This document shows positions 57,016 through 64,000 of a stretch of 64,000 nucleotides of DNA, in pieces. Under the pieces are notes generated by a model. It was not told the origin of the DNA. It made no database searches and saw only the letters and a list, made by a program, of their open reading frames with translations. The stretch comes from Falsiroseomonas ponticola. GTDB lineage: Bacteria > Pseudomonadota > Alphaproteobacteria > Acetobacterales > Acetobacteraceae. A program made the translations under genes and the position numbers. Within the stretch, counting starts at the first letter, position 1; each line of letters starts with the position of its first letter. The DNA lies in contig NZ_JAERQN010000015.1 in NCBI RefSeq assembly GCF_016805305.1, forward strand, positions 42,545-106,544. The letters run 5' to 3'.

Positions 57016-58269
57016 ATGAAGCGCCGTGCGTTCCTCGCCCTGCCCGCGCTGCTGCCGGCCTGCACGGCGGCCTCCTCGGGCAGCGGCGCCTTCACCTTCG
57101 CCAACGGCATCGGCACGCGCGCCGGCGGGCCGAACCTGGCGATGTACGCCCAGGCCGATGGCGGCTTCGCCCGCGCCACGCCGCGCAGCTGGACGACGCC
57201 GGCGACGGTGGTGGATGGCCTGTCCCGCAACGACGAATTCTACCCCGCCAACCCCATCCCCGCCGCCACCGCCACGCCCTGGCGCCGCGCCACGGCGGAA
57301 CCCGTCCTCGGCTACGAAGGCGCCGCCGTGCTGGGCGGCGGGCGCTACGACATCGACGGCTACATGGACCGCAACCCCGCCACCGGCCTGCTGGTCGCGA
57401 AGGGCGACACCATCCTGGTGGAGCGCTACCAGTATGCCCGCACCCCCGCGCATCGCTTCGCCAGCTTCTCCATGGCCAAGACGGTGACGGCGCTGCTGGT
57501 CGGCGTCGCGCAGGCCGAGGGCGCGATCGGCAGCCTCGATACGCCGGCCGCCGCGCATGTCCCGGGCCTGGCCGGCACCGAATACGGCGCGACGCCGCTC
57601 CGCCACCTGCTCACCATGTCCTCTGGCGTGCAGTTCCGGGAGGAGTATGACGGCAACGACGACAACGCGATCCTCGGCCGCAACACGCTGGCCCGCGCGA
57701 GTGCCGGCGGCGCCGTGGCCCTCGCCCCCTTCAACACCCGCATCGCCGCCCCGGGCGCCCGCTTCTACTACGCCTCCTCCGAGACCTATGTGCTGGCGCT
57801 CGTCCTCCGCGCCGCCTTCGGCCGCCCGCTTGCCGCCGTGCTGGCGGAGCGCGTCTGGGGCCCGATGGGGGCGGAGGCGCAGGCCTCCTGGCTGACCGAC
57901 GCCAGCGGCACGGAGCTCGGCTACATGGGCGTCAACGCCGTGCTGCGGGATTATGCGCGGCTCGGCCTGCTGATGGCCCGCGGCGGCGCCACGCCCGCCG
58001 GCCGCCAGGCGGTGCCGGAGGCCTGGATCACCGCCATGACGCGGCCCCATGTTGCCCAGGCCGGCCGCTTCTACGGCTATGGCTACCAGACCTGGATCTT
58101 CCCGGACCGCGAGAGCTTCGCCTTCCAGGGCGTGCGCGGCCAGGTGATCTTCGTGCATCCGCGGAGCGGGTTGGTCATGGCGCATACCGCCGTGCGGCTG
58201 GCCTCGCGCGATGCGGGCGGCGCGGATGCGGTGGCGCTGTGGAACGGGGTAAGGCGGGCGGTGGGGTGA
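57016..58269 (+). CDS. Exported serine hydrolase, beta-lactamase fold
   Basis: A 417-residue protein of the class C beta-lactamase/esterase family. A lipobox-like leader LLPAC suggests lipidation. FASFSMAKTVTALLVG holds the catalytic SxxK, YYASSETYVLALVLRAAFG the tyrosine motif, and FAFQGVRGQVIFVHP resembles the K/H-T-G strand. It probably hydrolyses esters or amides outside the inner membrane. Its ATG lies 2 bp after the dehydrogenase stop, so they are co-transcribed. The N-terminal 120 residues before the fold are longer than usual. Confidence 0.87.
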   Translation: MKRRAFLALPALLPACTAASSGSGAFTFANGIGTRAGGPNLAMYAQADGGFARATPRSWTTPATVVDGLSRNDEFYPANPIPAATATPWRRATAEPVLGYEGAAVLGGGRYDIDGYMDRNPATGLLVAKGDTILVERYQYARTPAHRFASFSMAKTVTALLVGVAQAEGAIGSLDTPAAAHVPGLAGTEYGATPLRHLLTMSSGVQFREEYDGNDDNAILGRNTLARASAGGAVALAPFNTRIAAPGARFYYASSETYVLALVLRAAFGRPLAAVLAERVWGPMGAEAQASWLTDASGTELGYMGVNAVLRDYARLGLLMARGGATPAGRQAVPEAWITAMTRPHVAQAGRFYGYGYQTWIFPDRESFAFQGVRGQVIFVHPRSGLVMAHTAVRLASRDAGGADAVALWNGVRRAVG

Positions 58270-58276
58270 GGATGCG

Positions 58277-58669
58277 ATGAGTCCAGGCGGCATCACCCAT
58301 CTCGACTACACCGTCATCCTGTGCAGCCGCCTGGCGGAGACGCGCGCCTTCTACACCGGCATCATGGGCTTCGCGGTGGCGGAGGACCGGCCGAACTGGG
58401 TGAGCTTCCGCCTCGGCGCCACGCTGCTCACGCTGCGGCCCCGCACCGCCTGGTCCGTCTGCGACGATGGCCCCCTGCCCCGCGGCACGGCGGCGGTGCA
58501 GCTCGCCTTCCGCGTGCCGCTCGATGCCATCGACGCCTGGCACAGCGCGCTGGTCGAACGCGGCGTGCCGATCCTGCGCCCGCCCACGGACCTGCCGCAT
58601 TGGCGCCACCGCACGCTGTTCTTCCGCGATCCGGAGGACAACATCCTGGAGCTCTACGCGGAATACTGA
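58277..58669 (+). CDS. VOC-superfamily (glyoxalase/dioxygenase fold) protein
   Basis: A 130-residue single-domain protein with two beta-alpha-beta modules. THLDYTVILCSRLAETRAFYTGIMGFAVAEDRPNWVSFRLG is the first; VQLAFRVPLDAIDAWHSALVERGVPILRPPTDLPHWRHRTLFFRDPEDNILELYAE is the second, with the terminal metal Glu. It may be a glyoxalase, fosfomycin-resistance-like or dioxygenase-like protein, or bind a small metabolite. Its start lies 7 bp after the upstream hydrolase stop, so it ends that three-gene operon. Confidence 0.88.
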   Translation: MSPGGITHLDYTVILCSRLAETRAFYTGIMGFAVAEDRPNWVSFRLGATLLTLRPRTAWSVCDDGPLPRGTAAVQLAFRVPLDAIDAWHSALVERGVPILRPPTDLPHWRHRTLFFRDPEDNILELYAEY

Positions 58670-58673
58670 GCGG

Positions 58674-59645
58674 TCACGCCGCCCGCCGCCCGAACCGCGC
58701 GCGCCACGCCGTCGGGCTCGTCCCCGTCCGCGCCCGGAAATGCAGCCGCAGCGTCGCCGCCGTGCCGAAGCCGGCCTGCATCGCCACCCCCTCCATCGGC
58801 AGGTCGCTCACCTCCAGCAATTCCTGCGCGCGCGCCACGCGTTCCGCCAGCAGCCAGGCGCCCGGCGCCATCCCCGTCGCCTCCACGAAGCGGCGATGCA
58901 GGCTGCGCAGGCTCACCGCGCCTTCGGATGCCATCCGCTCCAGCGGCCAATCCTGGTCCAGCGTCGCGCGCATCGCATCCAGCAGCGGCGCCAGCCGCGT
59001 GCCCGGCCGCGGCGGCACCGGGCGGGGGATGAACTGCGCCTGCCCGCCATCGCGCTGCGGCGGCACCACCAGCCGCCGCGCCACGCTGTTCGCCGCCTCC
59101 GCGCCGAAATCGCGCCGCACCAGGTGCAGGCAGAGATCGAGCCCCGCCGCGCTGCCCGCCGCCGTCAGCACGCTGCCCTCATCCACATAGAGCACGGCGG
59201 GATCGACGCGCAGCGACGGGAAGCGCGCCGCCAGCGCCTGCGCGTAGCGCCAATGGGTGGTGCAGCGCCGCCCCTCCAGCAGCCCCGCCGCCGCCAGCGG
59301 CACGATGCCGGAACAGAGCGACATCACCCGCGCGCCCTTCGCATGCGCCGCGCGCAGCGCCTCGCACACCGCATCCGGCACCGGCGCCGCGATCCCCCGC
59401 CAGCCCGGCACCACCACCGTGCCCGCCTGCGCCAGCAGCTCCAGCCCCGCCTCCGCCTCCACGCTGATCCCGCCCGCCGCGCGCAGCTTCCCCGCGCGCT
59501 CCCCGGCAACGGCGAAGCGGTACCAGCCCGGCCCCATCTCCGGCCGCTCCAGCCCGAACACCTCCACCGCCAGGCCGAATTCGAAGGTGCAGAGCCCGTC
59601 ATAGGCCAGCGCGACGACGAGCGGGTTGTGCAACGGAGTTGGCAT
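58674..59645 (-). CDS. ftrA: GlxA-family AraC-type regulator FtrA
   Basis: A 323-residue regulator. The N-terminal DJ-1/PfpI-like domain (about 5-185) includes VVALAYDGLCTFEFGLAVEVFGLERPEMG and VMSLCSGIVPLAAAGLLEGRRCTTHWRYAQALAARFP. The AraC-type DNA-binding part (about 210-323) includes MASEGAVSLRSLHRRFVEATGMAPGAWLLAERVARAQELLEVSDLPMEGVAMQAGFGTAATLRLHFRARTGTSPTAWR. The rhodanese gene at 59732 is divergent, the usual FtrA partner. It probably activates that gene; the effector is unknown. ATG 59645 is the natural start. Confidence 0.92.
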   Translation of the reverse strand: MPTPLHNPLVVALAYDGLCTFEFGLAVEVFGLERPEMGPGWYRFAVAGERAGKLRAAGGISVEAEAGLELLAQAGTVVVPGWRGIAAPVPDAVCEALRAAHAKGARVMSLCSGIVPLAAAGLLEGRRCTTHWRYAQALAARFPSLRVDPAVLYVDEGSVLTAAGSAAGLDLCLHLVRRDFGAEAANSVARRLVVPPQRDGGQAQFIPRPVPPRPGTRLAPLLDAMRATLDQDWPLERMASEGAVSLRSLHRRFVEATGMAPGAWLLAERVARAQELLEVSDLPMEGVAMQAGFGTAATLRLHFRARTGTSPTAWRARFGRRAA

Positions 59646-59731
59646 GATCCTGACGATACCTGGCATCCAGGCCAATCGCCAGCGCAAGCCCCAGCCGCCA
59701 CCCTGGCGCCGCCAACCAGGGAGCCCCCCCG

Positions 59732-60124
59732 ATGCCCAACCCCGTCACCGAAACCGCCGCCGCACCCAGCGCCGAGGCGCTGCGCCACTTCGCCGCCAAG
59801 CTCGGCTTCGAGACCGATTGCGACGACGTCCACACCGCGATGGCCACGCCCGATCCCGGCTTCGTCCTGCTCGATGTCCGCGGACCCAACGCCTTCGCCC
59901 GCGGCCATGTCCCCGGCGCGCTGAACCTGCCGCGCCGGCAGATGACGGCGGAGCGGATGGAAGCCTGGCCGGCCGAGACCCTCTTCGTCGTCTATTGCGC
60001 CGGCCCCCACTGCAACGGCGCGGACAAGGCCGCCGCCGCGCTGGCCGCGCTCGGGCGCCCCGTGAAGATGATGATCGGCGGCTGGACCGGCTGGCTGGAT
60101 GAGGGGTTCGAGGCCGCCACCTGA
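59732..60124 (+). CDS. Rhodanese-like protein, FtrA-linked
   Basis: A 130-residue single rhodanese domain. VLLDVRGPNAFARGHVPGALNLPRRQM gives the typical start, and YCAGPHCNGADKAAAALAALG includes the active Cys loop (C-A-G-P-H-C-N) and following helix. It may transfer sulfur or bind a related anion. The neighbour across the divergent gap is FtrA. CCTGG-CAT-CCAGG (59660-59672) is a short palindrome in the 86-bp gap that might be the regulator's site. No signal peptide is present. Confidence 0.9.
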   Translation: MPNPVTETAAAPSAEALRHFAAKLGFETDCDDVHTAMATPDPGFVLLDVRGPNAFARGHVPGALNLPRRQMTAERMEAWPAETLFVVYCAGPHCNGADKAAAALAALGRPVKMMIGGWTGWLDEGFEAAT

Positions 60125-60187
60125 ACCCTGGCGCGCGGCGCCTTGCGGCGTTACTTCGGCCCCTAACAACCGCCGGAGGTCCGTCCC

Positions 60188-61150
60188 ATGCTGCGCCGCG
60201 CGCTCCTCGCCACGCCCTTCCTGCTGCCCGCCCTGGCGAAGGCCCAGGACAATTGGCCCACCCGCCCCATCACCCTGATCGTCCCCTGGGCGCCGGGCGG
60301 GTCCAACGACGTCACCGCCCGCCTCGTCGCCCCCCTGCTGGCGGAACGCCTCGGCCAATCCGTGGTGGTGGAGAACCGCGCCGGCGGCGGCGGCTCCATC
60401 GGCATGGGCCAGGTCGTGCGCGCGCGGCCGGATGGCCACACGCTGCTGATCTCGTCGGCCTCCAACCACGTCTTCCACGCCCTGGTCTCGCCCGACCTCG
60501 GCTATGATGTGCGGGAAGCCCTGACCGGCATCGCCATGATGGTGGATGTGCCGAACGTGCTGGCCGTGAACCCCGCGACCAACATCACCAGCGTGCCGGA
60601 ACTGCTGGCGCGCATCCGCGCCACGCCGGGCGGCCTCTCCTTCGGCTCCTCCGGCACCGCCAGCTCCAACCACCTGGCCGGGGAGCTGTTCCGCATGCTG
60701 AACAACGTGGAGATGGTGCACGTCCCCTATCGCGGCGGCGGGCCCGTGGCCACGGACCTCATCGCCGGCACCATCCCCATGGCCTTCATGAACCTGCCGA
60801 CGGTGGTGGGGCCGGCGCAGGCCGGGCGGCTCCGCATCATCGGCGTCGGGACCAGCGAGCGCGTGCGCTTCCGCCCGGACATCCCGACCATCGCGGAACA
60901 GGGCGTGCCGGGCTACGCGGTGCGCAGCTGGACCGGCCTGTTCGGCCCGCGCGGCCTGCCGCGGCCCATCGTCGATCGCCTGGCGGAGGAGATGCGCCGC
61001 ATCCTCGACAGCGATGCGATGAAGGCGCGCCTGACCGACCTGGCGAGCGAGCCGATCTGGATGGACCCCGCCCGCACCGACGCCTTCGTGCGGGAGGAAT
61101 TCGACCGCTGGGGCCCCGTCGTCCGCGCCGCCAAGGTGACGGCCGACTGA
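60188..61150 (+). CDS. Bug-family (TctC) tripartite tricarboxylate receptor
   Basis: A 320-residue periplasmic receptor. The leader LRRALLATPFLLPALAKAQ precedes RPITLIVPWAPGGSNDVTARLVAPLLAERLGQSVVVENRAGGGGSIG, the Bug motif. VPYRGGGPVATDLIAGTIPM and RPDIPTIAEQGVPGYAV are standard. No permease is near. It precedes N-carbamoyl-D-amino acid hydrolase and an asparaginase, so it might bind a ligand used by those enzymes, but Bug genes are numerous in this lineage and linkage is weak. The 332-bp gap after it is filled by a repeat element. Confidence 0.93.
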   Translation: MLRRALLATPFLLPALAKAQDNWPTRPITLIVPWAPGGSNDVTARLVAPLLAERLGQSVVVENRAGGGGSIGMGQVVRARPDGHTLLISSASNHVFHALVSPDLGYDVREALTGIAMMVDVPNVLAVNPATNITSVPELLARIRATPGGLSFGSSGTASSNHLAGELFRMLNNVEMVHVPYRGGGPVATDLIAGTIPMAFMNLPTVVGPAQAGRLRIIGVGTSERVRFRPDIPTIAEQGVPGYAVRSWTGLFGPRGLPRPIVDRLAEEMRRILDSDAMKARLTDLASEPIWMDPARTDAFVREEFDRWGPVVRAAKVTAD

Positions 61151-61164
61151 AGACCCTTCTCGGT

Positions 61165-61439
61165 GCCCTCAGGCGCCGGGCGCGGCCTCCGGCCGCTTGG
61201 CTCGTCGTGCCGGAGGCACGCCTGCGGCGTGACGTGCCGGAGGCACGCCTGCGGCGTGACGTGCCGGAGGCACGCCTGCGGCGTGACGTGCCGGAGGCAC
61301 GCCTGCGGCGTGACGTGCCGGAGGCACGCCTGCGGCGTGACGCACTGGCGGCGGGCCGCATTCCGGGACCCCAGGCACGTTGCGAAGCAACGCGCCTGGG
61401 CACCCGTCGCGGCCTCGGCCGGCGTGACGCCGGCCGCTG
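61165..61439. repeat. Structured intergenic element, expanded copy (homologous to 31946-32060)
   Basis: Read on the minus strand from 61439, it carries GCGGCCGGCGT / ACGCCGGCCG, then GAGGCCGCG, AATGCGGCCCGC, and a CACGCCG-CAGGCGTG-type unit. This is followed by CACGACGA(G)CCAAGCG and ends GCGCCTGAGGGC. The same blocks in the same order form the single copy at 31946-32060. Here the central unit is amplified to five copies (61206-61340), and an extra hairpin (GTTGC-GAA-GCAAC) is inserted. It fills most of the 332-bp gap 61151-61482, in which no gene is supported. Confidence 0.75.
61206..61340. repeat. Five perfect 27-bp tandem repeats
   Basis: The unit CGTGCC-GGA-GGCACG plus CCTGCGGCGTGA is repeated five times without a mismatch (61206-61232, 61233-61259, 61260-61286, 61287-61313, 61314-61340). 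CGTGCC and GGCACG form a hairpin arm pair, and CGCC-TGC-GGCG a second. Because 27 is a multiple of three, open frames pass through it on both strands; these are not genes. Confidence 0.95.
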
Positions 61440-61482
61440 ACTGGCGCACCATGTCAGCGGCATCCCACGGAGAGCGCCAGCC

Positions 61483-62418
61483 TTGCCCCGCATCCTCACC
61501 ATGGCGGCCGCCCAGCTCGGCCCCATTCCCCGCAGCGAAACCCGCGCGCAAGTCGTCGAACGCCTGCTGGTGCTGATGCGGGACGCCGCCGCGCGCGGCG
61601 CCGACATCATCGTCTATCCCGAAGCCGCGCTCACCGCCTTCTTCCCGCATTGGTGGATCGAGGACGAGGCGGAACTCGACGCCTGGTTCGAAACCACGAT
61701 GCCGTCGAACGAGACCGCGCCCCTCTTCGCGGAAGCGAAGCGCCTGAAGATCGGCTTCCACCTCGGCTACTGCGAACTCGTCCACGAAGGCGGCCGCAAG
61801 CGCCGCTTCAACACCGCCATCCTGGTGGATGACTCGGGCAACATCGTCGGCAAATACCGGAAGATCCACCTGCCCGGCCATGCCGGGCACGAACCCTGGC
61901 GCCCCTTCCAGAACCTGGAGAAACGCTATTTCGAGGTCGGCGACCTCGGCTGGCGCGCCTGGCGCACCATGGGCGGCGTGATGGGGCTGATGATCTGCAA
62001 CGACCGCCGCTGGCCCGAAGCCTGGCGCGTGCTCGGCCTGCAGGGGGCGGAAATGGTCATGCTGGGCTACAACACCCCCCAGCACGACCCCGCCATGCCG
62101 CAGACGGACCCGCTGCAGGACTTCCACAACCACCTCTCCATGCAGGCGGGCTGCTACGCCAACGGCACCTGGGCCGTCTGCGTCGCCAAGGCGGGGGTGG
62201 AGGAAGGGATCATGCAGATCGGCGGCTCCTGCATCATCGCCCCCTCCGGCCAGATCGTGGCCCAGGCGCTGGGGCGGGGGGATGAGCTGGTCCTGGCCGA
62301 TTGCGACCTCGATGCCTGCACCCCCTACAAGGAAACGATGTTCAACTTCGCGCGCCACCGGCGGCCTGAACATTATGCGATGATCGTCGAAAGAACGGGC
62401 TCCTTGCCGCCGGCGTGA
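61483..62418 (+). CDS. N-carbamoyl-D-amino acid hydrolase (nitrilase superfamily)
   Basis: A 311-residue enzyme that hydrolyses N-carbamoyl-D-amino acids to D-amino acids, ammonia and CO2. The catalytic triad is placed exactly as in the Agrobacterium enzyme: Glu47 in VYPEAALTAFFPHWWIED, Lys127 in KYRKIHLPGH and Cys172 in MICNDRRWPE. The characteristic HWWIEDEAELDAWFE and NTPQHDP motifs are present. It starts at TTG 61483, with GGAG upstream; the residue numbering supports this start. It acts after hydantoinase in hydantoin or pyrimidine-related breakdown, but no hydantoinase gene is nearby. Confidence 0.94.
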   Translation: MPRILTMAAAQLGPIPRSETRAQVVERLLVLMRDAAARGADIIVYPEAALTAFFPHWWIEDEAELDAWFETTMPSNETAPLFAEAKRLKIGFHLGYCELVHEGGRKRRFNTAILVDDSGNIVGKYRKIHLPGHAGHEPWRPFQNLEKRYFEVGDLGWRAWRTMGGVMGLMICNDRRWPEAWRVLGLQGAEMVMLGYNTPQHDPAMPQTDPLQDFHNHLSMQAGCYANGTWAVCVAKAGVEEGIMQIGGSCIIAPSGQIVAQALGRGDELVLADCDLDACTPYKETMFNFARHRRPEHYAMIVERTGSLPPA

Positions 62419-62579
62419 GTGTCCGCCTGCGGATGCCGGCGGCTGAGGATTCGCAAGGGATCTTTCGTTCCTGGCAGGAGCCGGGCGCCGCCGATGCTGG
62501 TTGCACCGGCAAGGCCGGCGACGAACCAGGGGCGGAAAAGCCCGGCGAAGCCGACCCGCCGGCATTCGGAGGCGGACAC
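62419..62579. repeat. 161-bp segment bounded by 24-bp imperfect inverted repeats
   Basis: The left arm (62419-62442) runs GTGTCCGCCTGCGG to ATGCCGGCGG. The right arm (62556-62579) is its reverse complement with two mismatches. The left arm begins exactly after the carbamoylase stop. The interior has short inverted stretches but no long open frame with coding character. The whole 259-bp gap to the asparaginase contains no recognised gene. It looks like a small non-autonomous mobile element or a long transcript-end structure. Confidence 0.65.
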
Positions 62580-62677
62580 AAAATGCTTCTGTTCGGCGTG
62601 CCCGGTTTTGTGGCACTGCTGCTGTCGCGGTGGACGTTCCGCCGCCGGTGCATGCCGACTCAAGGAAACCTCCCCCA

Positions 62678-63757
62678 ATGACAGACGCAACGGATTTCGT
62701 TGAGCTCGCGAGGATATGGCGCGGGCCAGCGGTGGAGAGCGTCCATAGCGGCGCGGTCGTGGTCACCAACTTCGACGGCCGCCTGGTCGGCTGCTGGGGC
62801 GATGCCGGGACCGTCACCTTCCCCCGCTCCTCCCTCAAGCCCTTCCAGGCCATCGGCCTGGTCGAGAGCGGCGCCGCCGATGCCCTCGGCCTGAGCGACG
62901 AGCACATCGCCCTCGCCTGCGCCTCCCACGGCGCGGAATCCTTCCAGGTCGCCCTGGTGCAGGATTGGCTGGGCCGGCTCGGCCTCGACGAATCCGCCCT
63001 GGTCTGCGGCCCGGCCCTGCCGCGCGGGCAGGACGATATCGTCGCCGCCTGCCAGGCCGGCGGCCCGCGCCGCATCTACCACAACTGCTCCGGCAAGCAT
63101 TGCGGCTTCCTGTCGGTGGCGAAGCAGCTCGGCGCCGGGCTGGACTACGCCAACCCCGCCAACCCCGCCCAGCAGCTCTACATGGACGTGCTGAGCGAAT
63201 ATCTCGGCCGGGACGCCCGCAAGCTGCCCATGGGCCATGACCATTGCGGCCTGCCCGCCGCCGCCGTGCCGATGCGGGACATGGCGACCGCCATGGCGCG
63301 CCTCGCCGTCGGCTGGTCCGCCAACAACGCCCGCCGCGCCGCCGCCAAGCGCGTGGTCCGCGCCATGACGACCCACCCCGACCACCTCTCGGGCATGGAT
63401 GCCGCCACCTCCCGCCTGGTGCGCGCCACCAACGGCAAGGTCGTGCTGAAGGGCGGCGCCGAGGGCTTCCTGCTGGCCGCCGCGCCGGAACGCGGCCTCG
63501 GCTTCGCCATCAAGGTCGCGGACGGCGCATCCCGCGTGAAGTGGGGCGTCCTGGCCCGCATGCTGGGCCACTACGGCGTCCTGCCGGTCGCGGAAGCGGA
63601 AGCCCTGATCCAGCAGGTCGAACCCCCCGTGCCCAACAGCAACGGCAGCGAAGGCGCCCGCACGCAGATCGTGCTGGAACAGCCGGTGCCGACGACCCCC
63701 ACCGAAGCGACCCTCGCCTTCTGGATGGGCGGCGTGAAGGAAGCGCTCTTCCCGTAA
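62678..63757 (+). CDS. Asparaginase, Rhizobium etli type (class 3)
   Basis: A 359-residue enzyme that hydrolyses L-asparagine or a related amide to ammonia. FPRSSLKPFQAIGLVESGAAD contains the SxxK-type catalytic Ser and Lys of the ReAII/ReAV class. IYHNCSGKHCGFL and MGHDHCGLPAAAVPM contain the Cys and Lys that bind zinc. KGGAEGFLLAA and GLGFAIKVADGASR complete the family pattern. This class is unrelated to the E. coli enzymes. ATG 62678 has AAGGAAACC upstream. It follows the carbamoylase gene, and a hairpin cluster comes after. Confidence 0.92.
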   Translation: MTDATDFVELARIWRGPAVESVHSGAVVVTNFDGRLVGCWGDAGTVTFPRSSLKPFQAIGLVESGAADALGLSDEHIALACASHGAESFQVALVQDWLGRLGLDESALVCGPALPRGQDDIVAACQAGGPRRIYHNCSGKHCGFLSVAKQLGAGLDYANPANPAQQLYMDVLSEYLGRDARKLPMGHDHCGLPAAAVPMRDMATAMARLAVGWSANNARRAAAKRVVRAMTTHPDHLSGMDAATSRLVRATNGKVVLKGGAEGFLLAAAPERGLGFAIKVADGASRVKWGVLARMLGHYGVLPVAEAEALIQQVEPPVPNSNGSEGARTQIVLEQPVPTTPTEATLAFWMGGVKEALFP

Positions 63758-63771
63758 GGGAAAGGGCGCGA

Positions 63772-63831
63772 GGCCCGCACCCCTCCGGCCGTCCCCGTTG
63801 GGGAGCGAGGGCCGGACGGAGGGGGCGGGCC
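63772..63831 (+). terminator. Large nested hairpin after the asparaginase gene
   Basis: Outer GGCCCGC (63772-63778) pairs with GCGGGCC (63825-63831), then CCCTCCG (63781-63787) with CGGAGGG (63817-63823), and an inner TCCCC with GGGGA. It starts 15 bases after the stop. No T-run follows, so this may be a rho-independent terminator variant or another repeat. Confidence 0.5.
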
Positions 63832-63848
63832 GCTTCGTGCCTGGGGTG

Positions 63849-63905
63849 CGGTGGTCTGCGAGGGGCGCTGCCCCTCGCGCTCCCCGCCGAGGGGCAGCGG
63901 CCCCT
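63849..63905. repeat. Two-hairpin intergenic module, copy 2 (similar to 4811-4872)
   Basis: GCGAGGGGC-GCT-GCCCCTCGC is followed by GCTCCCCGCCG and GAGGGGC-AGC-GGCCCCTT. It matches the copy at 4811-4872 in order and in most of the second hairpin (GGGGCAGCGGCCCCTT). The remaining gap 63758-64000 shows no coding sequence on either strand. Confidence 0.6.
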
Positions 63906-63933
63906 TGTGTCTTGGCGATGATGCATAGTGTGA

Positions 63934-63967
63934 CCGCCGGTGCAGGGCTGCAGCCCTGCACCGGCGG
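63934..63967. repeat. Perfect 34-bp palindrome
   Basis: CCGCCGGTGCAGGGCTG (63934-63950) is followed immediately by its exact reverse complement CAGCCCTGCACCGGCGG (63951-63967). There is no spacer, and the sequence contains CTGCAG at its centre. It lies outside any recognised gene near the right window edge. It could be a cruciform, a strong transcript end read from both sides, or a resolution or attachment-type site. Confidence 0.8.
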
Positions 63968-64000
63968 CGCGATCTCGAGGCCGTCGGCCCTTCGGTCCTA

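Noticed and set aside
61206..61340. CRISPR array
   Set aside because: The five 27-bp units are contiguous with no spacers between them, and no cas genes are present.
61207..61440. Open frames with nine-residue repeats through the 27-bp array
   Set aside because: They follow from the unit length being a multiple of three on both strands. There is no ribosome site, no folding domain, and a homologous element without the array exists at 31946-32060.
63758..64000. Start of a further gene at the right edge
   Set aside because: The region is hairpin repeats and a palindrome; the last 30 bases do not allow a gene call on either strand.
1..64000. tRNA, rRNA or riboswitch genes
   Set aside because: No T-loop-like GTTCGAATC pattern with a cloverleaf, no rRNA segments and no known riboswitch core were recognised when reading both strands by eye; a covariance search would be decisive.

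Overview
The window is very GC-rich by eye, gene-dense chromosomal DNA with strong third-position G/C. It looks like an alphaproteobacterium of the Acetobacteraceae (Roseomonas-like). This is an inference from gene content: several Bug (TctC) and TAXI/TRAP receptors, the TrcR/DUF1013 and DUF1192 proteins typical of Alphaproteobacteria, a cysteine-poor L31, and many lone periplasmic binding proteins. No tRNA, rRNA, CRISPR array, integrase or insertion sequence was recognised. The most mobile-looking content is short, structured intergenic repeats.

Layout. 1-4.8 kb: an amino-acid receptor (cut by the window edge), a fused TRAP permease with its TAXI receptor, and a divergent oligopeptide-type receptor. 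4.8-12.4 kb: an ABC exporter; a TetR repressor with three operator copies in front of an unknown membrane protein; a solute receptor; two tandem CBS proteins; a Bug receptor; a DedA protein. 12.4-27.8 kb: an autotransporter, pdxY, rpmE, a small heat-shock protein with a thermometer-like leader, DUF1192/TrcR, two DUF465 proteins, purEK, an OmpA-type protein, GST, a DUF1194 protein, DUF3072, a LysR/oxidoreductase pair, a TetR and map. 27.8-37.2 kb: a GntR regulator and a ThDP enzyme divergent from a succinate dehydrogenase/fumarate reductase-fumarase operon that also holds a TauE/SafE exporter and an unlisted 50-residue membrane peptide gene; then a DUF892 ferritin-like protein. 37.3-51.2 kb: a chemoreceptor, rhodanese-ChrB and ChrA, a phosphatase and kelch protein, a glycine-zipper lipoprotein, a receptor/histidine-kinase pair, a coupled cell-envelope operon (beta-propeller, polysaccharide deacetylase, sterol-desaturase-type protein), msrBA and a serine hydrolase. 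51.2-64 kb: a SYLF protein, a PD-(D/E)XK nuclease-like protein coupled to a RusA-like gene with an in-frame TGA, a CoA-transferase, rtcB, a LeuB-type dehydrogenase, another serine hydrolase, a VOC protein, ftrA/rhodanese, a Bug receptor, N-carbamoyl-D-amino acid hydrolase and an asparaginase.

Working together. Many genes are joined by ATGA, GTGA or TGATG overlaps, so operons can be read directly. The sdh/frd-fum operon interconverts succinate, fumarate and malate and probably exports or imports an anion; the divergent ThDP enzyme and GntR repressor share a perfect palindrome in the promoter. The carbamoylase and asparaginase follow a Bug receptor, suggesting capture and deamidation of nitrogen compounds.

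The items most worth a second look are: the RusA-like/PD-(D/E)XK pair; the 50-codon gene at 34693-34845; two homologous structured intergenic elements, one with five perfect 27-bp repeats; the triple TetR operator; and the set of hairpin modules, inverted repeats and a 34-bp palindrome in the gaps.
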